From positions 995,524 through 1,059,523 of the forward strand of contig JAJEKV010000095.1 in NCBI GenBank assembly GCA_021234155.1: a stretch of DNA of 64,000 bases. The letters are read 5' to 3'. A program made the position numbers and the translations under genes. Within the stretch, counting starts at the first letter, position 1; each line of letters starts with the position of its first letter. This stretch comes from Isoetes taiwanensis (Eukaryota > Streptophyta > Lycopodiopsida > Isoetales > Isoetaceae). Of this stretch, positions 34,691 to 47,475 are shown one piece after another. The notes below the pieces were generated by a model. That model was not told where the DNA came from. It ran no database searches and worked only from the letters and a program-made list of their open reading frames with translations.

Positions 34691-34753
34691 AGCCCACACT
34701 CACTGTGGGCTGCTAATCTAGGCGTTGATCAGCTCCCACACTCACTGTGGGCT
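34691..34753. repeat. Two identical short hairpins
   Basis: AGCCCACACTCACTGTGGGCT (34691-34711) folds with 8-bp arms and a 5-nt loop. The same core, CCCACACTCACTGTGGGCT, repeats at 34735-34753. Both recur in the second duplication copy at about 58145-58207. Confidence 0.75.
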
Positions 34754-35579
34754 ATTAGTGGCACTCCAGGCGCTCAGACCATTTGTTCTATTTTGGAGGC
34801 AGTTGAGTTGTTTGGGTTAGGGCCCCTCTTTGCATATCAGCCTTCTGTGCAAGTTAACAACGATTGCCATTGGGGCAGAAAACACAATCCGTTCCCTGTC
34901 CCAGCTAGGGGGAGATTAGGATTGAAGGGTAGTATATGACTGGAAGTATAAGCTAAGGAAGAGATTAAACGAGGAAGTCTTGGGCGGGAGACTAGGCTAC
35001 TTCAACAGATGATCACTCATTGAGCCATGTTCTTGTGTTCCATGGGGAACCTGAACTAGGAACTTTAGGTGAGCTGATCTTCCTGAAGGTGAAGTATATG
35101 CGAACAGGTGAAGTAGCACTGGAAAGCGAATGGACACCCCTCCGGGGGCAGGCTTGTGTGATGTGTTACTTTGTTAGAAGAAGGTGCATACATCTCGGTA
35201 CAGAAATGGAAGGGATAATCACCTATAGTATAGCTAGGTTGCATGATAGTCTCTGCCAAGTTAACGCGCAAGAGGATATCCGCTCATTGGCGCTCTTTAG
35301 CCCTTGTATTTTGCGGTTATGAGCTTCACATGGCTTCAACTTTGGACCATACAATAATCTCTACCTTTCCTCCAGCTGAAAGGAATAGTACTTATCCTTG
35401 GATCCTTTGTCTCGGACTAATGGGTAGACCATTGTACTTAAATGTATATATCTGGCCCATTGTGGAGCCACTCCAATAAGGTCGTGTACCCCCTTTTTTC
35501 TATTTAATAAAATCAAAACATCTTGCAGCAAAAAAATAAAATAAAAAAATTGAGGATGTTCGCAAAGCTAATTTTATGA

Positions 35580-35945
35580 AAATGTAAATTAATACAAACC
35601 ATTACATCCAACACTTTAAAATTAAATTCCCCTCACACGGGGGTGACTGGGCATCGAGAGTCAGTTTGGATGGGCATATTTACTCAATATTCCTTGATCT
35701 AAACCGTAGATAGCGATCTTCATTTGTGGGATATTCTTGTACAATTTTGATATACTATGGGTTCCATGTAAATACTATGGGGTTTGAGGCAATGTGCTAA
35801 ATGGTGTTGATTTTATACGTATTATATGATTTTAGAGGGTCTCGCTGCCCTACGTCAGCCCCATGTGAATATGCACCTAAACCAAGGGGGGTTTCAGGGG
35901 GAATTTGATTTTAAAGTGTTGGATGTAATGGTCTGTATTAATTCA
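35580..35945. mobile_element. MITE-like element with about 50-bp inverted ends
   Basis: The left end, ATTAATACAAACCATTACAT (about 35590), continues through a 50-base arm to AAATTCCCC. The right end (about 35895-35943) is its inverse with few mismatches. The element is about 365 bp and has no coding region. It is flanked by A-rich runs that hide any target-site repeat. The second copy is at about 59036-59398. Confidence 0.75.
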
Positions 35946-36584
35946 AAAAAAAAAAAAAATTGTCCACTTCGGGGCCTAGGAAAAGGTGGTGTACAAATTG
36001 TAGAAAAGGATATATATTATTATACAAACTAGAATACATAAAGAAACAATATAACTTACAAAAAAAACAATGAAATACAGGAAACAAACAATAAGAAGGA
36101 TATCCCGAGCAATAAGAAATAGTTTTGCAAGTTTGACATTGAAGTTTTACACAGCCCATATTTAAGAGTTAAATCATAAGAGGCCCACACGTGGTTTCTA
36201 AATTCATAAATACAACATTTGAATATCAATGTCAAAATATAACATTTAAGAGAACTATTGACATTAAAAACCACCATAGTTTATAGTTTACAAGCTTGAT
36301 ACAAGAGACATCATTGATCAATTAAGCTTCCCATTACAACTCCTTTGTATACCAAGCCCTTGCAAACTACAAGGATGGAAAAGAGTACCATGTGTCATGC
36401 AGAAGCCAACCATTGATTTCCATCAAGTAAATTTTTAAATTTTTAACAAAGCAAACAAACAATTTTAAACCAACAAGCTTTATTCAGCACTGCACATGTC
36501 AAACCTAATCACTCTGAGACATTTGAATGCGACAATCATCTTAGATGGACTTACAGAATCTGTAGAGATTATAATAAAGGGGTG

Positions 36585-37045
36585 AGAATTGAAGGCTGCT
36601 TCAGATATTATGTCGTGGACCTGCATATATTATATAATCCTTCATTCTTGGTTAGAAACTACAAAGCACTGAGATGTACACAAAGATTGCAAGATTGCAT
36701 GTCGACGGTGGTAATCATAGGGGCTGAAATGCATGGTCCCAATTACGGGACTGAATTACAAAAAAAAAATTATCTGATGCCATAGATTTTGGAAAGTTTA
36801 CTGCAAGAGCTTTCCAACGCCCCAAAAATTGCTCAAAACGGACACCCAAGGTGGGAGATATCTGAGATTGAAGCAACGCCAAAACTGACGGTAACCATAG
36901 AGGCCGAAATAGATGATCCTAATTCCGGGACTGAAGTAGAGAGAAAATTACATGATACGATATAGTTTTGGGAAGCTTACCGCAAGGGCTTTCCAACGCA
37001 CCAAAAATCGCTCGAAACGGACACCCGAGAAGGGAGATATTTGAG
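36585..37045. repeat. Two-unit tandem repeat of about 180 bp
   Basis: Two adjacent units share GGGACTGAA, GATAGTTTTGGGAAGCTT or its variant, GCTTTCCAACGC, GCTCAAAACGGACACCC and GGGAGATAT in the same order. The function is unknown. The copy at about 60040-60505 has several small differences. Confidence 0.65.
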
Positions 37046-37699
37046 AAAATCAATGGTTAAGAAAAAGGTACTCTAGAAATACTATTCAGTACAGTCAAAC
37101 GAATACGTCAATCAAATTATAGCAAAACTATATTGAAAAGCGTATAAAAACCCACAAAGGAAACACCTTGTTATTATTATGCTATATATTAATTTGTTTG
37201 GAGCCAAGACTAAAGCATATTCAAATATCCTACTCTTGTCGACTAGGAAACTAGAATTATATTATTGATGTCTTTTAGAATAAATCCATATGACTTATTA
37301 TCCTCATCTAGCATAATAACTTGGGGATTTTAGGACCTTATTTGGGTTTTTAATCCTATCTTATTTGGGGAATTTTTCTTGAATCTTAGAGAATCTAAGA
37401 GGTTCTTTATAGAAGCTTCATTGGATGGCTCAAAATTTGTATATTTCCTCGTAGTACAATCACTTGTGTATATAATGGTCATAATCATTAGAAGATGTAC
37501 TTATATATGGACTTAATATAAGTATTTTGGTTCGGGAAACTTGGGAGCATAATTGGAAAGTGTTCTGTTGGGTCCCAACCTACTAGTTACATACTTCCCG
37601 TTGACTTATACCAAAAATCAAGGAAAATCAGTATTTTAGCAGGAAAATTTTTTGCTATTTCTAAACCGCCCACTTTATTGGCTCCCTAAATTGACTAGA

Positions 37700-37975
37700 G
37701 CAGCCAAGGAGGATTCACTCAAGCGTCCTCAGAATTCCCACAAGTGAATCCTCCTTGGCTTCGAGGATTCACTTAATCGAATCCTCTTGTCAGTTTATAG
37801 GCCTGCTTGCACTTTATAGGCATGCTTTAGGGATTTTTGGCCTGATTTTATTGGAGGATTCCCTTAAGCGAATCCTCAGGATCCACTCAAGCGAATCCTC
37901 CTACGGCTTGGAGGATTCACCCAAGCGAATCCTCCTGGTTGCTCTAGTCAATTTGGAGAGCCGATAGCAGTGCTG
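37700..37975. repeat. GAATCCTC palindromic cluster in duplication copy A
   Basis: At least eight GAATCCTC/GAGGATTC words occur, often paired so as to fold (for example GAGGATTC at 37762 against GAATCCTC at 37777). It ends with GGAGAGCCGATAGCAG, as does the relative at 16119-16200. It lies just upstream of the IRG-like gene. Confidence 0.75.
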
Positions 37976-38105
37976 TTTCTAAACTGTGGCATAAATTTCA
38001 AAATCCACACGGTAGGTTACAATACAAGAGTTTCAGCTGTGGTAAATTAATGCTTTCGCATCTTTTTCCTTGAATCAAACTTGCTCTTGTTGTTGTCCTA
38101 GAACT

Positions 38106-39148
38106 ATGGGTATTCGCGAGTGGATTGTGAGGGCTTGAAAATGATTTCAGCATATTTCAGACGGCCCCTAGTAGACCCATGCCGGCGACACGGAGGGGGA
38201 GAATGCCAGGCGTGTTGAAATAAATGCTATTCAAAGTAATATGGAAACACTGAGACATGGTTCTGAGAACCCAAAACTGGTGAAAGAATCCGCTCGGAAG
38301 CTAGAAGAACTGACGGAAAAAGAGAAAGCTCGACGCGAAGCTGTAAGTAAGCTCAAAATCGATAATGAAGGCAAATATAACTTTGCATTTTGTGGAGATA
38401 CTGGAACAGGAAAATCGTCTTTGATCAACGGTTTGCGCAAATTTAATAATGCCGAAAGTGATTCAGGTACTAATTTAATACCTCTGTTACCTATCACTTC
38501 TTTTACTGTTCTGTTCTAGATTAGCACCTGTTGGAGATAGAAACTTCATTGTTTTTCTATTTTGTTTTAGATTTTGCACCTGTAGGAGACATAGAGTGCA
38601 CTAACGAGATCACGGCTTACACGCATCCAAAACTGGAATGCTTAGTTTTGTGGGATATGCCAGGAGCCGGTACTTTGAGTCATCCGGCTGAAACTTATTA
38701 TGAAGACAAGGCACTGTTCGCGTTTGACGCTGTCATGATTGTTGTGGATACTAGAATCCCTGAGAGTAGTCTTCGAATTGCGAGAAACGCGAGGGACGAC
38801 GGCAAACCTATTCTATTCTTGCAAAACAAAACTGATAACCATCTGAAGAACAAGATCAAAGATTTCTATCGGAAAAACAGAGCTCAGTTAACAATGGCTG
38901 CGGCTGCAGAAAGATTTCGGAGTGAGAAGCTAGCTTACTTCAAAGAGGAACTGTCTAAAGCTCAATTGCCAGACATTGATATGCTGCTGCTGAGCAGCCA
39001 TGGCTTCTCGTCGTCAGAATCGCCATATATTTACCACTCTGAAAATGGGGTAGACTCTAGCTTAGAAACGATGGATGAAGAAAAGCTATTACAATATATG
39101 AAGGATAGAGCTGCTGCCAGAACCCATGAGGACCCAAAACAGGATTAA
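38106..39148 (+). pseudogene. IRG-like GTPase, copy A (exon 1 broken)
   Basis: Same gene as 61553-62595 but with a missing G that turns Trp11 into TGA at 38136-38138. One C is also lost near 38166 and two G are gained near 38196, so the frame is restored after about 20 codons. Exon 1 is 38106-38466, the intron 38467-38570 and exon 2 38571-39148. From the downstream ATG at 38241 it could still give a protein with P-loop GDTGTGKS, DMPGAGT and NKTD. All differences are in short homopolymers, so sequencing error cannot be excluded. The gene sits about 130 bp after the GAATCCTC cluster. Confidence 0.75.
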
Positions 39149-39264
39149 GCTTCAAACCTAGAATTTACGCTACATAAGAAGTATTTTACCTAACCATAAG
39201 GGTTTCTATCACGATTTTGTCTCATAATTTGAATAGTTTGATAAACTAAGTTTAGTAAAGCTGG

Positions 39265-39620
39265 GAAAGGGTAAGGGAGGGTCCAAGGGAAAATGAAAGG
39301 AAAAAGACACACAAAAATAGGGAAAAAGGAAAAATGGCATAGAAAAAAAGAAAAGGAAAACGTGGAAGAAAATGATGGAAAGGGAAAAATTAGGAAAAAC
39401 AATTAAGGGTAGGGGCAATGAGGTTGAATGCTCATAAATCTCTTATATCTAATTATGGTGGGCTTAATTTGTTAGGAAAGAGTGTTTAGACTCACTCACT
39501 TCAATTTTATTGTAAAAAAGAGGATCAGAAAAGGCAAAATAGAAAGGAAAAGAAATAGGAAAGGGGGAAGAGGGGAAAGGGAAAAAGCGAAACGGGGAAG
39601 GAGGGGAAAAAACACAGGAG
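39265..39620. repeat. Polypurine stretch downstream of IRG-like copy A
   Basis: GGGAAAAAGG-type sequence in two blocks (39265-39420 and 39530-39620), opposite in strand to the polypyrimidine tracts elsewhere. It has no Helitron ends that I could find. Confidence 0.8.
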
Positions 39621-40557
39621 CAAATCATCTAAACAAGAGAAAGAGAAATATTCCTTAAAGATTTCTTTTTTTTACAAAAATAAGTAGATAAAATAAGTTA
39701 AAATTTGATGTTTTCTTTGCACGTGCACTATATTTGATGCATTAAAATTGGCATTTTTGAAATGAAAACGAATTTGCATCCTCTCTTTTTACTAAGAAAA
39801 ATTGGAAAGCTTATCTACTCTTATATAATTTATTCACACCAAGATTCGATGCCTTGATGCCTTTAGATTCCCGAGTGAGGGAAAAATTAGGAAGAAAAAA
39901 TAATTGTGAAAAATTTTGAAAGGACGCCACGTTATTGATCTTATCTGCTTCGGCTTTCTGCAGGACTGCGCTCTGTCAAATGCTCTTCCGCAGTCTTCGC
40001 TTTCTCCATTCGTCTGCTCCATTCCGGAGAGTGCTCATCAATGTTTTTTTTAAGCCGCACGATTTGGAAGCACGGAACCGGCCCTCGCATTCTTCGCCGG
40101 GCTATGGCGTCGCCGCAAGGGCAAACCGAATCTTCCGATGGGCAAACCGAGCTATTCTCTCTGCTTTTGCGGTGCTCATGAGCTTTGGTGGTCATTTTTG
40201 ACCGATTTTTTTATTTTTTCACTTTGTGGATGCAAGTGTATTCTTCGAGGCAACGGAAAAATTTTTGGTGGTAAATGTCGAAGATGAGATGCGCATCTAA
40301 AACCCCGAAAGGGATTTTCTTCTTTGCTTTTAAAATCTTTGTAGCATCTTTGCTTTTGGGGCATGTTTAACTCTATTTAGAGCATAAACTGGCCTCCGCG
40401 ACTTCTCGGTTTTGAGTTTAACTGACAAAAAGTGGGACGACAAAAATATCTCCGAGCTTCTAGAATTTATTTAACTTCATTCTTTTTCCCAAAATAGAGG
40501 TAAAAAGTCCATGGATACTTTGGCAAAAAATTTCCTAGCGATCAAATTTGTTAGGAG

Positions 40558-42640
40558 ATCTAACAATCTAGTCCCGTGAAAGCATTCAAGTGTCGGATCC
40601 AATAGATAGTGTGGTGTAAGTATATTGGCCCAGCCCGTGGGCCAAATGGACGATGTTTGTAAGAATTTCTATGCAATTTTGGGAGTGCAGAGGAATTGCA
40701 ATGTGATGCGAAATTGAAGTGCCTACGTAAAAACTCAAGAATGGGATGGTCGATCCTGTGTTTTATGAGCATAGATCTTTGCAAAGACGTTTTCCATAAT
40801 GTTGATTTTGTTTATTCTATGCCCTATTAATGTGTCACAAAAATGGCAACCGGATAAATGCTCTACAGTGATCCCGCAGCTAAAGATACTATATTCAAGG
40901 TGAACAGACCTTTGACGTGTACAGATTAGCGGTTTATGATGTAAATAGGTGCAGATGCCGGGCTTTCTTCTCCTTTTTTGTTCGTGGGTCCCAAGTGCTG
41001 AACTTAGAGACGAATTTAGGTGCAGCTATGGTGCCAAGGCCGGATCAGATGTTTTTGCATCTGGTAAAGTGAATTACAACGGAATTGAATATTAGTAGCT
41101 AATTTATAAGATGTTTTCAATAAGTATTGAAATATCAATGTGCATGTGCATAAATAATTTTAGAAGCATAAATTTACCACTAGCATTAGCATAAATTTAC
41201 TATTTGGTTATTGTGTTTGGTGATGGGGCCTAGTCCCCAGGTTTTAGATGGGCTGTTGCCCTTGCATGTGCCGTCCCATAACCCATTGGGTTCCCGTGGA
41301 CGTAAAAATTCATCTTATCTTATCTTATTCAACTCCAGCCTGAGCACAAGAATTCACGAACACCAATATAAGAATAGATTTATTCAAGTGCCTGTTTAAC
41401 TCCAAATTGAGTATAAACTTACTCCCACTTCTAACTTACAAATAAGCCAGAGACTACACAGCATTTTAAGCCTTCTATGCCAGCTTAACTTTTGTCCTTC
41501 ACGAGTAATGTGAATAATCATATATAGTGATCCCATATGCATGTACTCACTTACCATTTTGATAGGTGAGGTGGCTTTCTGCAGGCTCGCATGAACAATA
41601 TTACTGTCACAACAGCGCTACAGGATATATTTCCAAATTTCATCACCTCATTCATCCTACAGAAACAATTTCCCGCTTAAGCTTAACTTGCAACAGCAGC
41701 AATGGTTGCATGAAAAGCAAAAACGAACCCCGGTTGCGTGAAAAGCAAAAACTAACCCCAACATCTACGTCCTTTAGACTTAGAATATATACTCACTATA
41801 ATGAGAACGCTTAACATTTGGGTGACCTAAACGGCTGCAACATCAACGAAAGGCATTGTCTGTCATAGAGAATTTTAGTGGTTACACAAACATATAAGAT
41901 AAAAATGAAATATGTCAAGAAAATTATGTTTTTGAATTATAATTTGTATATTCCAGATCATCATTTGCTGCTTTGCCTAAAAAATGCTCCTTCTTCTTCT
42001 CTTCTGATGAGGACGTTCGTGTACATTTTTAGTTGGATCAACAAAGAGTTGTTCATGTCGCAACCATGTTCGGTCATAGTAGAAGCTCCACGCATTCAAA
42101 CCGAAGTAGCAGATAACAGAAGAGGGAGAGATTAGCTCCCTTTTACCATTTAAACTAGCTTTATTCATCAAGATTTAGGTCCCAATTCTTTATTTTCATC
42201 TCCTAAATCCTTTCGAAGCATTCTTCTACTAATTCTGCAGTGCAAACTTATTCTTCCTTTGGGCGTGGTACTCAATCAGGTGTTTGCCTCAAGGTGTGCC
42301 TGTACTTATGGGCTCATACAAGAAAAGCAATAGGTGGCCTCTTAACAGTCTCTCAGAAAAGATTCAAAAGAAGATTTAGGGGATTCTGGTAGGGATCTTT
42401 TAATGTTTATACAGTGTTGTAACCTTTGGCAAACAATTTTAGCACCTCTCACATATGATAATATGATTGTTGCAATGAATTTATGTTGCAATACTATAAA
42501 CATTGACATTTTCTTTCAAATTTTGTACAAATCAATTTCAAGAGGAGGAAATAGCTTACTTTCTAAACTAGGTAGTTGAAATTCCTAGCAAACAGTCCCT
42601 TATTCTCAACCCACCCTACAGACAACGGGATTGAAAAGAG
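40558..42640. other. Intergenic, nothing recognised
   Basis: No supported gene. Short ORFs lack domains. The sequence is AT-rich and does not visibly repeat within the window. Confidence 0.5.
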
Positions 42641-42684
42641 AAATGTTCGCGGCGGCCTTGGCCGCCGCGATAAATTTCTTGTAT
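42641..42684. repeat. GCGGCGGCC palindromic mini-element, copy 2
   Basis: TCGCGGCGGCC at 42647-42657 and its complement at 42660-42670 flank two bases; the outer AAAT/ATTT bases extend the symmetry. It ends TTTCTTGTA. The same 43-base block recurs at 47433-47475, and in degenerate form at 4471-4511. Confidence 0.8.
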
Positions 42685-45440
42685 TTTATAAGCCATTGTC
42701 AATGTTCACTAACATTTCAAATTAGAAAATGCTCGGTTATAAACAAGCCCATATAAATATTAAAAGTCCAGGTTGATATTGTACAGGCTATTCGCAAATC
42801 ATACAAATCTGTAGTGGAATGTTTTTTTCAATCACATTCACTTGCCTTGCATCTTGTAAATATTAACAGAACATGAAAGCTGGGCTTGTTACATCTCGTA
42901 ATCTATGCCTTCGACATAAGCAATATTAGTAGAGAGTAAGTTTGTTATGTTTTTTCTGCAATAGCACAAGTGAAACTTGTTAGTATTATACCTGTGTATA
43001 ATAGCACAAGTGAAACTTTTTAAACTATGTATTGTGGAACAATGAAGCGAAACATTTTGAAGGTGTTATGTATTCTAAAATAGAACAAGTTTAAACCCTG
43101 TTAGAGCATTTAGTTGATTGCGCATCAACTAGAATTGTTTGCAGTGATCCCGTTTGAGGTTTCCTAAGAATTTTATGCTCTGTTTACCTTTTGTAGTGGT
43201 TGTTATCAGTAATAATAACCAGGTAATTTGTAAGCTACTTCTCGTGGACATTAAAAACCCATTATTATTATTATGATGAAGAAATGAAGGCTTTGAAATA
43301 AAACAATTGGTGCAATTGGTGCTTAGTTTAATAAATATTTCCATAGAACAAGTCCAAAGAAGCACTCAAGGATGCCAAGCTTCTAAAGAGAAATCTAAAA
43401 GGACATGGCTTAGCAGTTAAAATTTGGAGATCAAATGCAGGTACTTCAAAAGTGGTCTAAGAAATGATAACAGCAAGTAAAATAATTCAGCTTCCAAGAA
43501 ATAACCTCAACTGATGTGAGAAATTTCTAAAGAATATCTGAAGATGTCTAAAGATTTAATTGACTCTGTCTTCCACGAGCTCTTGGTTTCAAGGAACGTT
43601 CTAAGGGAGGGTGCTCGGTAGTGGAATAGGGGCCCTGAGTCACATTTATGGCATGATTGACTGGCCAAGATCTTCCCATTTGATCTTTCTATTTGAACTT
43701 TTGGTTTCAATGGCCAAGATTTTCTGGTTTTGCTATTATTTCATTCACTAAAAAATCGTTTTCCACAAGAGGCGACTAGACAAATGCCATTGCAAAGTTG
43801 GGGTGAAAATAGCTTTACCCTAGTTTTGGTGATTCCGTCACGGTGAATACTCTCCCGCGGAATCATAGACCCCCCAGGGAACGGGATCCGTTCTGGAGGC
43901 CCTGTTTTCCATACCTGACAGCTTCGTTTAACTACTGACACGTCATATTTTGATCACGTGAAGACAAAAAAAAACCACAGGTAGGATACCCAACTGTGCC
44001 ATCGGAGCAAAAATGGGGTCACTTTAGCGCCTTCAAACTATTTGTACTATTTGTATAGGGCACCAGAGTGGGCAATTTTGGGGTCAATAGAGAGGGCAAG
44101 TGTTAGGGATTCCAATGAGCCATTGTTTGCCCAAGTCCGAGCAATGAAGGTCCTCCATCGATCAATTTTCCTGTTAAGTGTGCCATCACCGGGCACCCTC
44201 CCTTATGAGCTTTGTGTCTCACGCACGAGCTATGATGATGCGGTGGAGTATGGACAGAAACACTTTGAGCCTATTTTGACCGGCTCTTTTAAGCTTTGTG
44301 TGTGGGGCAATGCTTCGGCCTTCTGCGCTCTTGAGCTCCGTGCCCCTGTGCTAAAGAGTTTCGGCATTTCTCTGTGTCTATGGATGGATACTCTTTGCTG
44401 CAAAACCATCCCGACTGCAAAACATCTGCAAAGCCATCTCGTCTGCTAAAGCTTTTAACCTAGAAAAATATCATGGGCATACAAAAGAAGTTGTGTTAAC
44501 CTGTTGCTTTAATTTGAATGAGTCTGGGAATGAACAAATCCTCCCAAAAATCAAGCTCAACTCAAGCCGAAATCGAGTTATGATGACAAACCAAATTTAG
44601 GAGCTCCGTTCTGTGAAATGTGATGCACAAATACCCTTCAGGAGGTGAAATCACAAGCAAAGCCTAGAATCAATTGTCAAGGATCACAGAATATAAGATC
44701 GGACAAGGAATCACTGGGAAAAAAAATACAGATACAGAGGCTAAAGACAGGGATCTCAAAGAACCTCTAAAACCAAGCACGAAAGAAAGACAGAGAAAAC
44801 TCAGAACTCAGAACAGAGAAGAAAAACCTTTGCATGGAGTCAAATTGGCCCAGAAGACATTGATTCTAATTAAAATGGACTGTAGAAGCCAAATATTGGA
44901 CTAGCAAAGACAGGTTCTGTTGTTTAACATGATCTGCTTAAACATGAAACCATTTCAGAATATAAAAGTGTATTCCAGAATACAAATTACAAATTAGGTG
45001 ACCCGAAATCCCGTTTGTGTACTCGAGAATACAAATGCGTGAGTGGTTCACAAAACACTTGACTTTTCACCAATATCTCTTAAATTTTGATCCCATCGAT
45101 CTGAGACATCGGATCGCCATTCTAGAATGGGACGAGCATGCATGTTTTGCATGCATGCGGGCGGCGCATGCTCGTTCTGGTTGGGAGTTCGCTATTTTAG
45201 GCGCGTTTCTGCTTCGACTTCTCATCGGCGCTTCCTCTTCTCTCTCAGCAGTACCTTATTCTCTTTGAACCCACCCTCCCCCCTTCTTTGTTATTGTATT
45301 TTTATCGCGTGGCACGCGCGTAATCAGCCCCTCCACTCTGGAAGGTTTGTTTTTTCTTGCAGGTTAGCGAGCGGCATCTGTTTCGACTTTTCCATTCGTG
45401 GGTTTTGGGAGCGATTTTTATGCCTTACGTTTGTCCAAGC
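42685..45440. other. Intergenic, no supported gene
   Basis: Several ORFs of 60-135 codons show no recognisable domain. A GTATTCCAGAATAC core near 44970 and a variant at 45019 echo the palindromes of 1780-2115. GC content rises from about 45120. Confidence 0.45.
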
Positions 45441-45443
45441 CCC

Positions 45444-45525
45444 TTGCCGAAGGCTTATCACTAGGGTTTTTCCTCGAAAACCCGAAAGGGCGGGGTTTTT
45501 TAATCCCGGTGATAAGCTTTTGGCA
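45444..45525. other. Long imperfect stem-loop
   Basis: TGCCGAAGGCTTATCAC (45445-45461) pairs with GTGATAAGCTTTTGGCA (45509-45525), with few mismatches. An inner pair, AAAACCC/GGGGTTTT, could extend it. It may be a structured RNA, a terminator-like fold or a mobile-element end. No family is recognised. Confidence 0.4.
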
Positions 45526-45794
45526 GTACACTAGCCCAAATCTCTATTAGCATTGTATTTTGTTGGGGTCCAAATGATATAATTGGATTTTCCCTTTATT
45601 TTTTATGGGTAGTTCGTGATGTGTGCGCGGCTACCCACTATCCACCATTGTAGAAAATCTTTGAGATGAATGAGAAGCAAGTCTAAGTCGGCGGTTTGTT
45701 GGTTTCGTGGATCTTTCATAAAAAACATGCTAGTGTCTTGCTCATCAATGAGGTGCCTATGTCTTTTAGTGCGTAACAACATTCAAAAAAATAC

Positions 45795-45990
45795 CTCTAA
45801 GGTTGTGGACTTAGACAATTTACAACATACCCGGATGGGTCCCGGATCCTGCCCGCACCATCAGTACATAGCTAAAGTAGGTCCTTCCGCCACTAACTTT
45901 ACAATTCATGGTCACTTTCACAACGCAGGCGCTAAACCCGTGACCTTGGGTATGGCAATTTGACGCCTTACCACGGGACCATAGCAAGGG
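45795..45990 (-). mobile_element. tRNA-derived SINE, minus-strand copy
   Basis: On the minus strand the head reads TGGTCCCGTGGTAAGGCG (A-box region), then GGTCACGGGTTTAGCGCC (B-box region), then GAAAGTGACCATGAATTGT and GGAAGGACCTA. This matches the plus-strand copy at 24889-25050 in order and spacing. This copy has the more complete tRNA-like head. Confidence 0.68.
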
Positions 45991-46002
45991 CTAATTTTAT
46001 TA

Positions 46003-46140
46003 TCCTATATAATAATATCGTAGGGTGTGCCCTTTGTGCATCACACCCTAAATTGAACGGCCGTGATTTCATCATCCAATACAAAATGTTGTGATTTGAT
46101 CCGAATGCCGATAGGGTTGGGGTATGAAACACCCCTCCTT
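46003..46140 (+). mobile_element. Possible Helitron 5' end
   Basis: TCCTATATAATAATATCG followed by GTAGGGTGTGCCC and AACGGCCGTGATTT resembles Helitron 5' termini (TC followed by a TATA-rich stretch). No 3' hairpin-CTAG partner was located, so the call is weak. Confidence 0.3.
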
Positions 46141-46423
46141 CGCGATAATAAAATCAGATCTTCATTACCATTCAAAGGCATTGATGGCTTGCAAAACACA
46201 TCCGATGTGTGGATGAATTATATTACTTTATACAATTTAACTTGCTCGACAAAAGCGGTCTTTGCAAATGTTGTAATTTTTCTTCTTATATGGTTTCTTT
46301 CATAGGTAAATTGCTTTTGCACTTACAATTTAGTGTGTTTCTCCCAACTACTTGTGGTTCTTGGTTTGTGGAAGCAAAATTGTCATGGTTGTTTTTCAGT
46401 TGTATCATAAATATAAACAAAGT

Positions 46424-46550
46424 GCCATCATTACAAGATTCTATGGCAAATAAAAAAGTATCTATACATTTGTAAGTTGGTAAATAAAGTGCCATCATTA
46501 CAAGATTCTATGGCAAATAAAAAAGTATCTATACATTTGTAAGTTGAACT
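46424..46550. repeat. Exact tandem duplication of about 63 bp
   Basis: AAAGTGCCATCATTACAAGA through ACATTTGTAAGTTG occurs twice, separated only by GTAAAT. The copies look identical. Confidence 0.9.
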
Positions 46551-46825
46551 GCAAGGGCTTGCATGCACCAAGAGGAGGCATGCAATATCAATGGAGAACT
46601 GGTCCTTTAGCACCATTCACGACATTTCCCATTAAGGCCAAGTCCATCAATGACTTCTATGTTCACAATATGACTAGTCTCTTTGGTTAATGCACACGTT
46701 AACACAAGCACATTAGAACCTTTTGCAAGTTTTAACATAGTATTATAACAATGGTAAGCACAATTTGGCTTTTGGTTCCTGGAATAATATGCAATATGGC
46801 ACCCAAAAGCTTCTTCTCTTTGCAC

Positions 46826-46970
46826 CACAGCCATTCTTGGACTGCTCTATTTGCTAATCAACCTAGTTCTCTTGGGTTTGTTGTAATAGTTCTTTGCACC
46901 ACAGCCATTCTTGGACCCGCTTCTATTTGCTAATCAGCCTGGTTCTCTTGGGTTTGTTGTAATAGTTCTT
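46826..46970. repeat. Tandem duplication of about 78 bp
   Basis: GCACCACAGCCATTCTTGGA through GTTGTAATAGTTCTT occurs twice with few differences. It has no coding content. Confidence 0.85.
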
Positions 46971-47432
46971 AGGGATACGGGATAACAATATCTTCGTTTT
47001 TTAATGTGTTTGGTGCTTCAAAACATTGCTTTTCTCAACCAATCTATTTAATGGTTCCAACCATTGTTTCTTTATAACAAACTTACCTTATGATACCCAT
47101 TGTTTAAAGGCTATTGTCCCTTGCTACCATGGTACCCCAATGCTTCAATTCTCTTCTTGCTATCGTGTCCATAGCTTTTCCCTCAGTCTTGGGTGAGCCT
47201 AATAACCCACCCTTAAGAAACAATACTGCCTAGTTAGGAAAACATAAATCCACGGTCTACCATTCTTGCATAGAATGCGTAACCCAAATGAAATCCAAAG
47301 ATCCCACACCAAGGCTATAGCACAACAACACTAAAAAACTAACACTCTTACACTAGGCAGCTTTGACACTAAGAATTCCTCGCACTATCTCGAATAATCA
47401 CAGTTCAAACTAGAAAACAAGTCGAACAAAAG

Positions 47433-47475
47433 AAATGTTCGCGGCGGCCTTGGCCGCCGTGATAAATTTCTTGTA
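47433..47475. repeat. GCGGCGGCC palindromic mini-element, copy 3
   Basis: Nearly identical to 42641-42684, differing by one base in the palindrome (GTGA for GCGA). Flanking DNA is unlike, which indicates a small mobile or solo element. Confidence 0.8.

Larger units (their letters stand above)
34570..40557 (+). repeat. Segmental duplication, copy A
   Basis: From GTTCCTGAGGCCTAGCTGTG at 34570 this segment matches 58024-64000 in the same orientation, with a coordinate offset that changes only from 23454 to about 23443. The match still continues at the end of the window. Identity is very high over long stretches, with discrepancies bunched at a few GC-containing spots (36585-36800, 37000-37020, 39925-40300). 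Confidence 0.95.

Noticed and set aside
35020-35322. 100-codon ORF kept in both duplication copies (also 58474-58776)
   Set aside because: Conservation reflects recent duplication of the whole segment; no domain, intron signals or coding bias were recognised.
44042-44449. 135-codon ORF with balanced composition
   Set aside because: No domain, no splice context and no similarity that I recognise; not supported as a gene.
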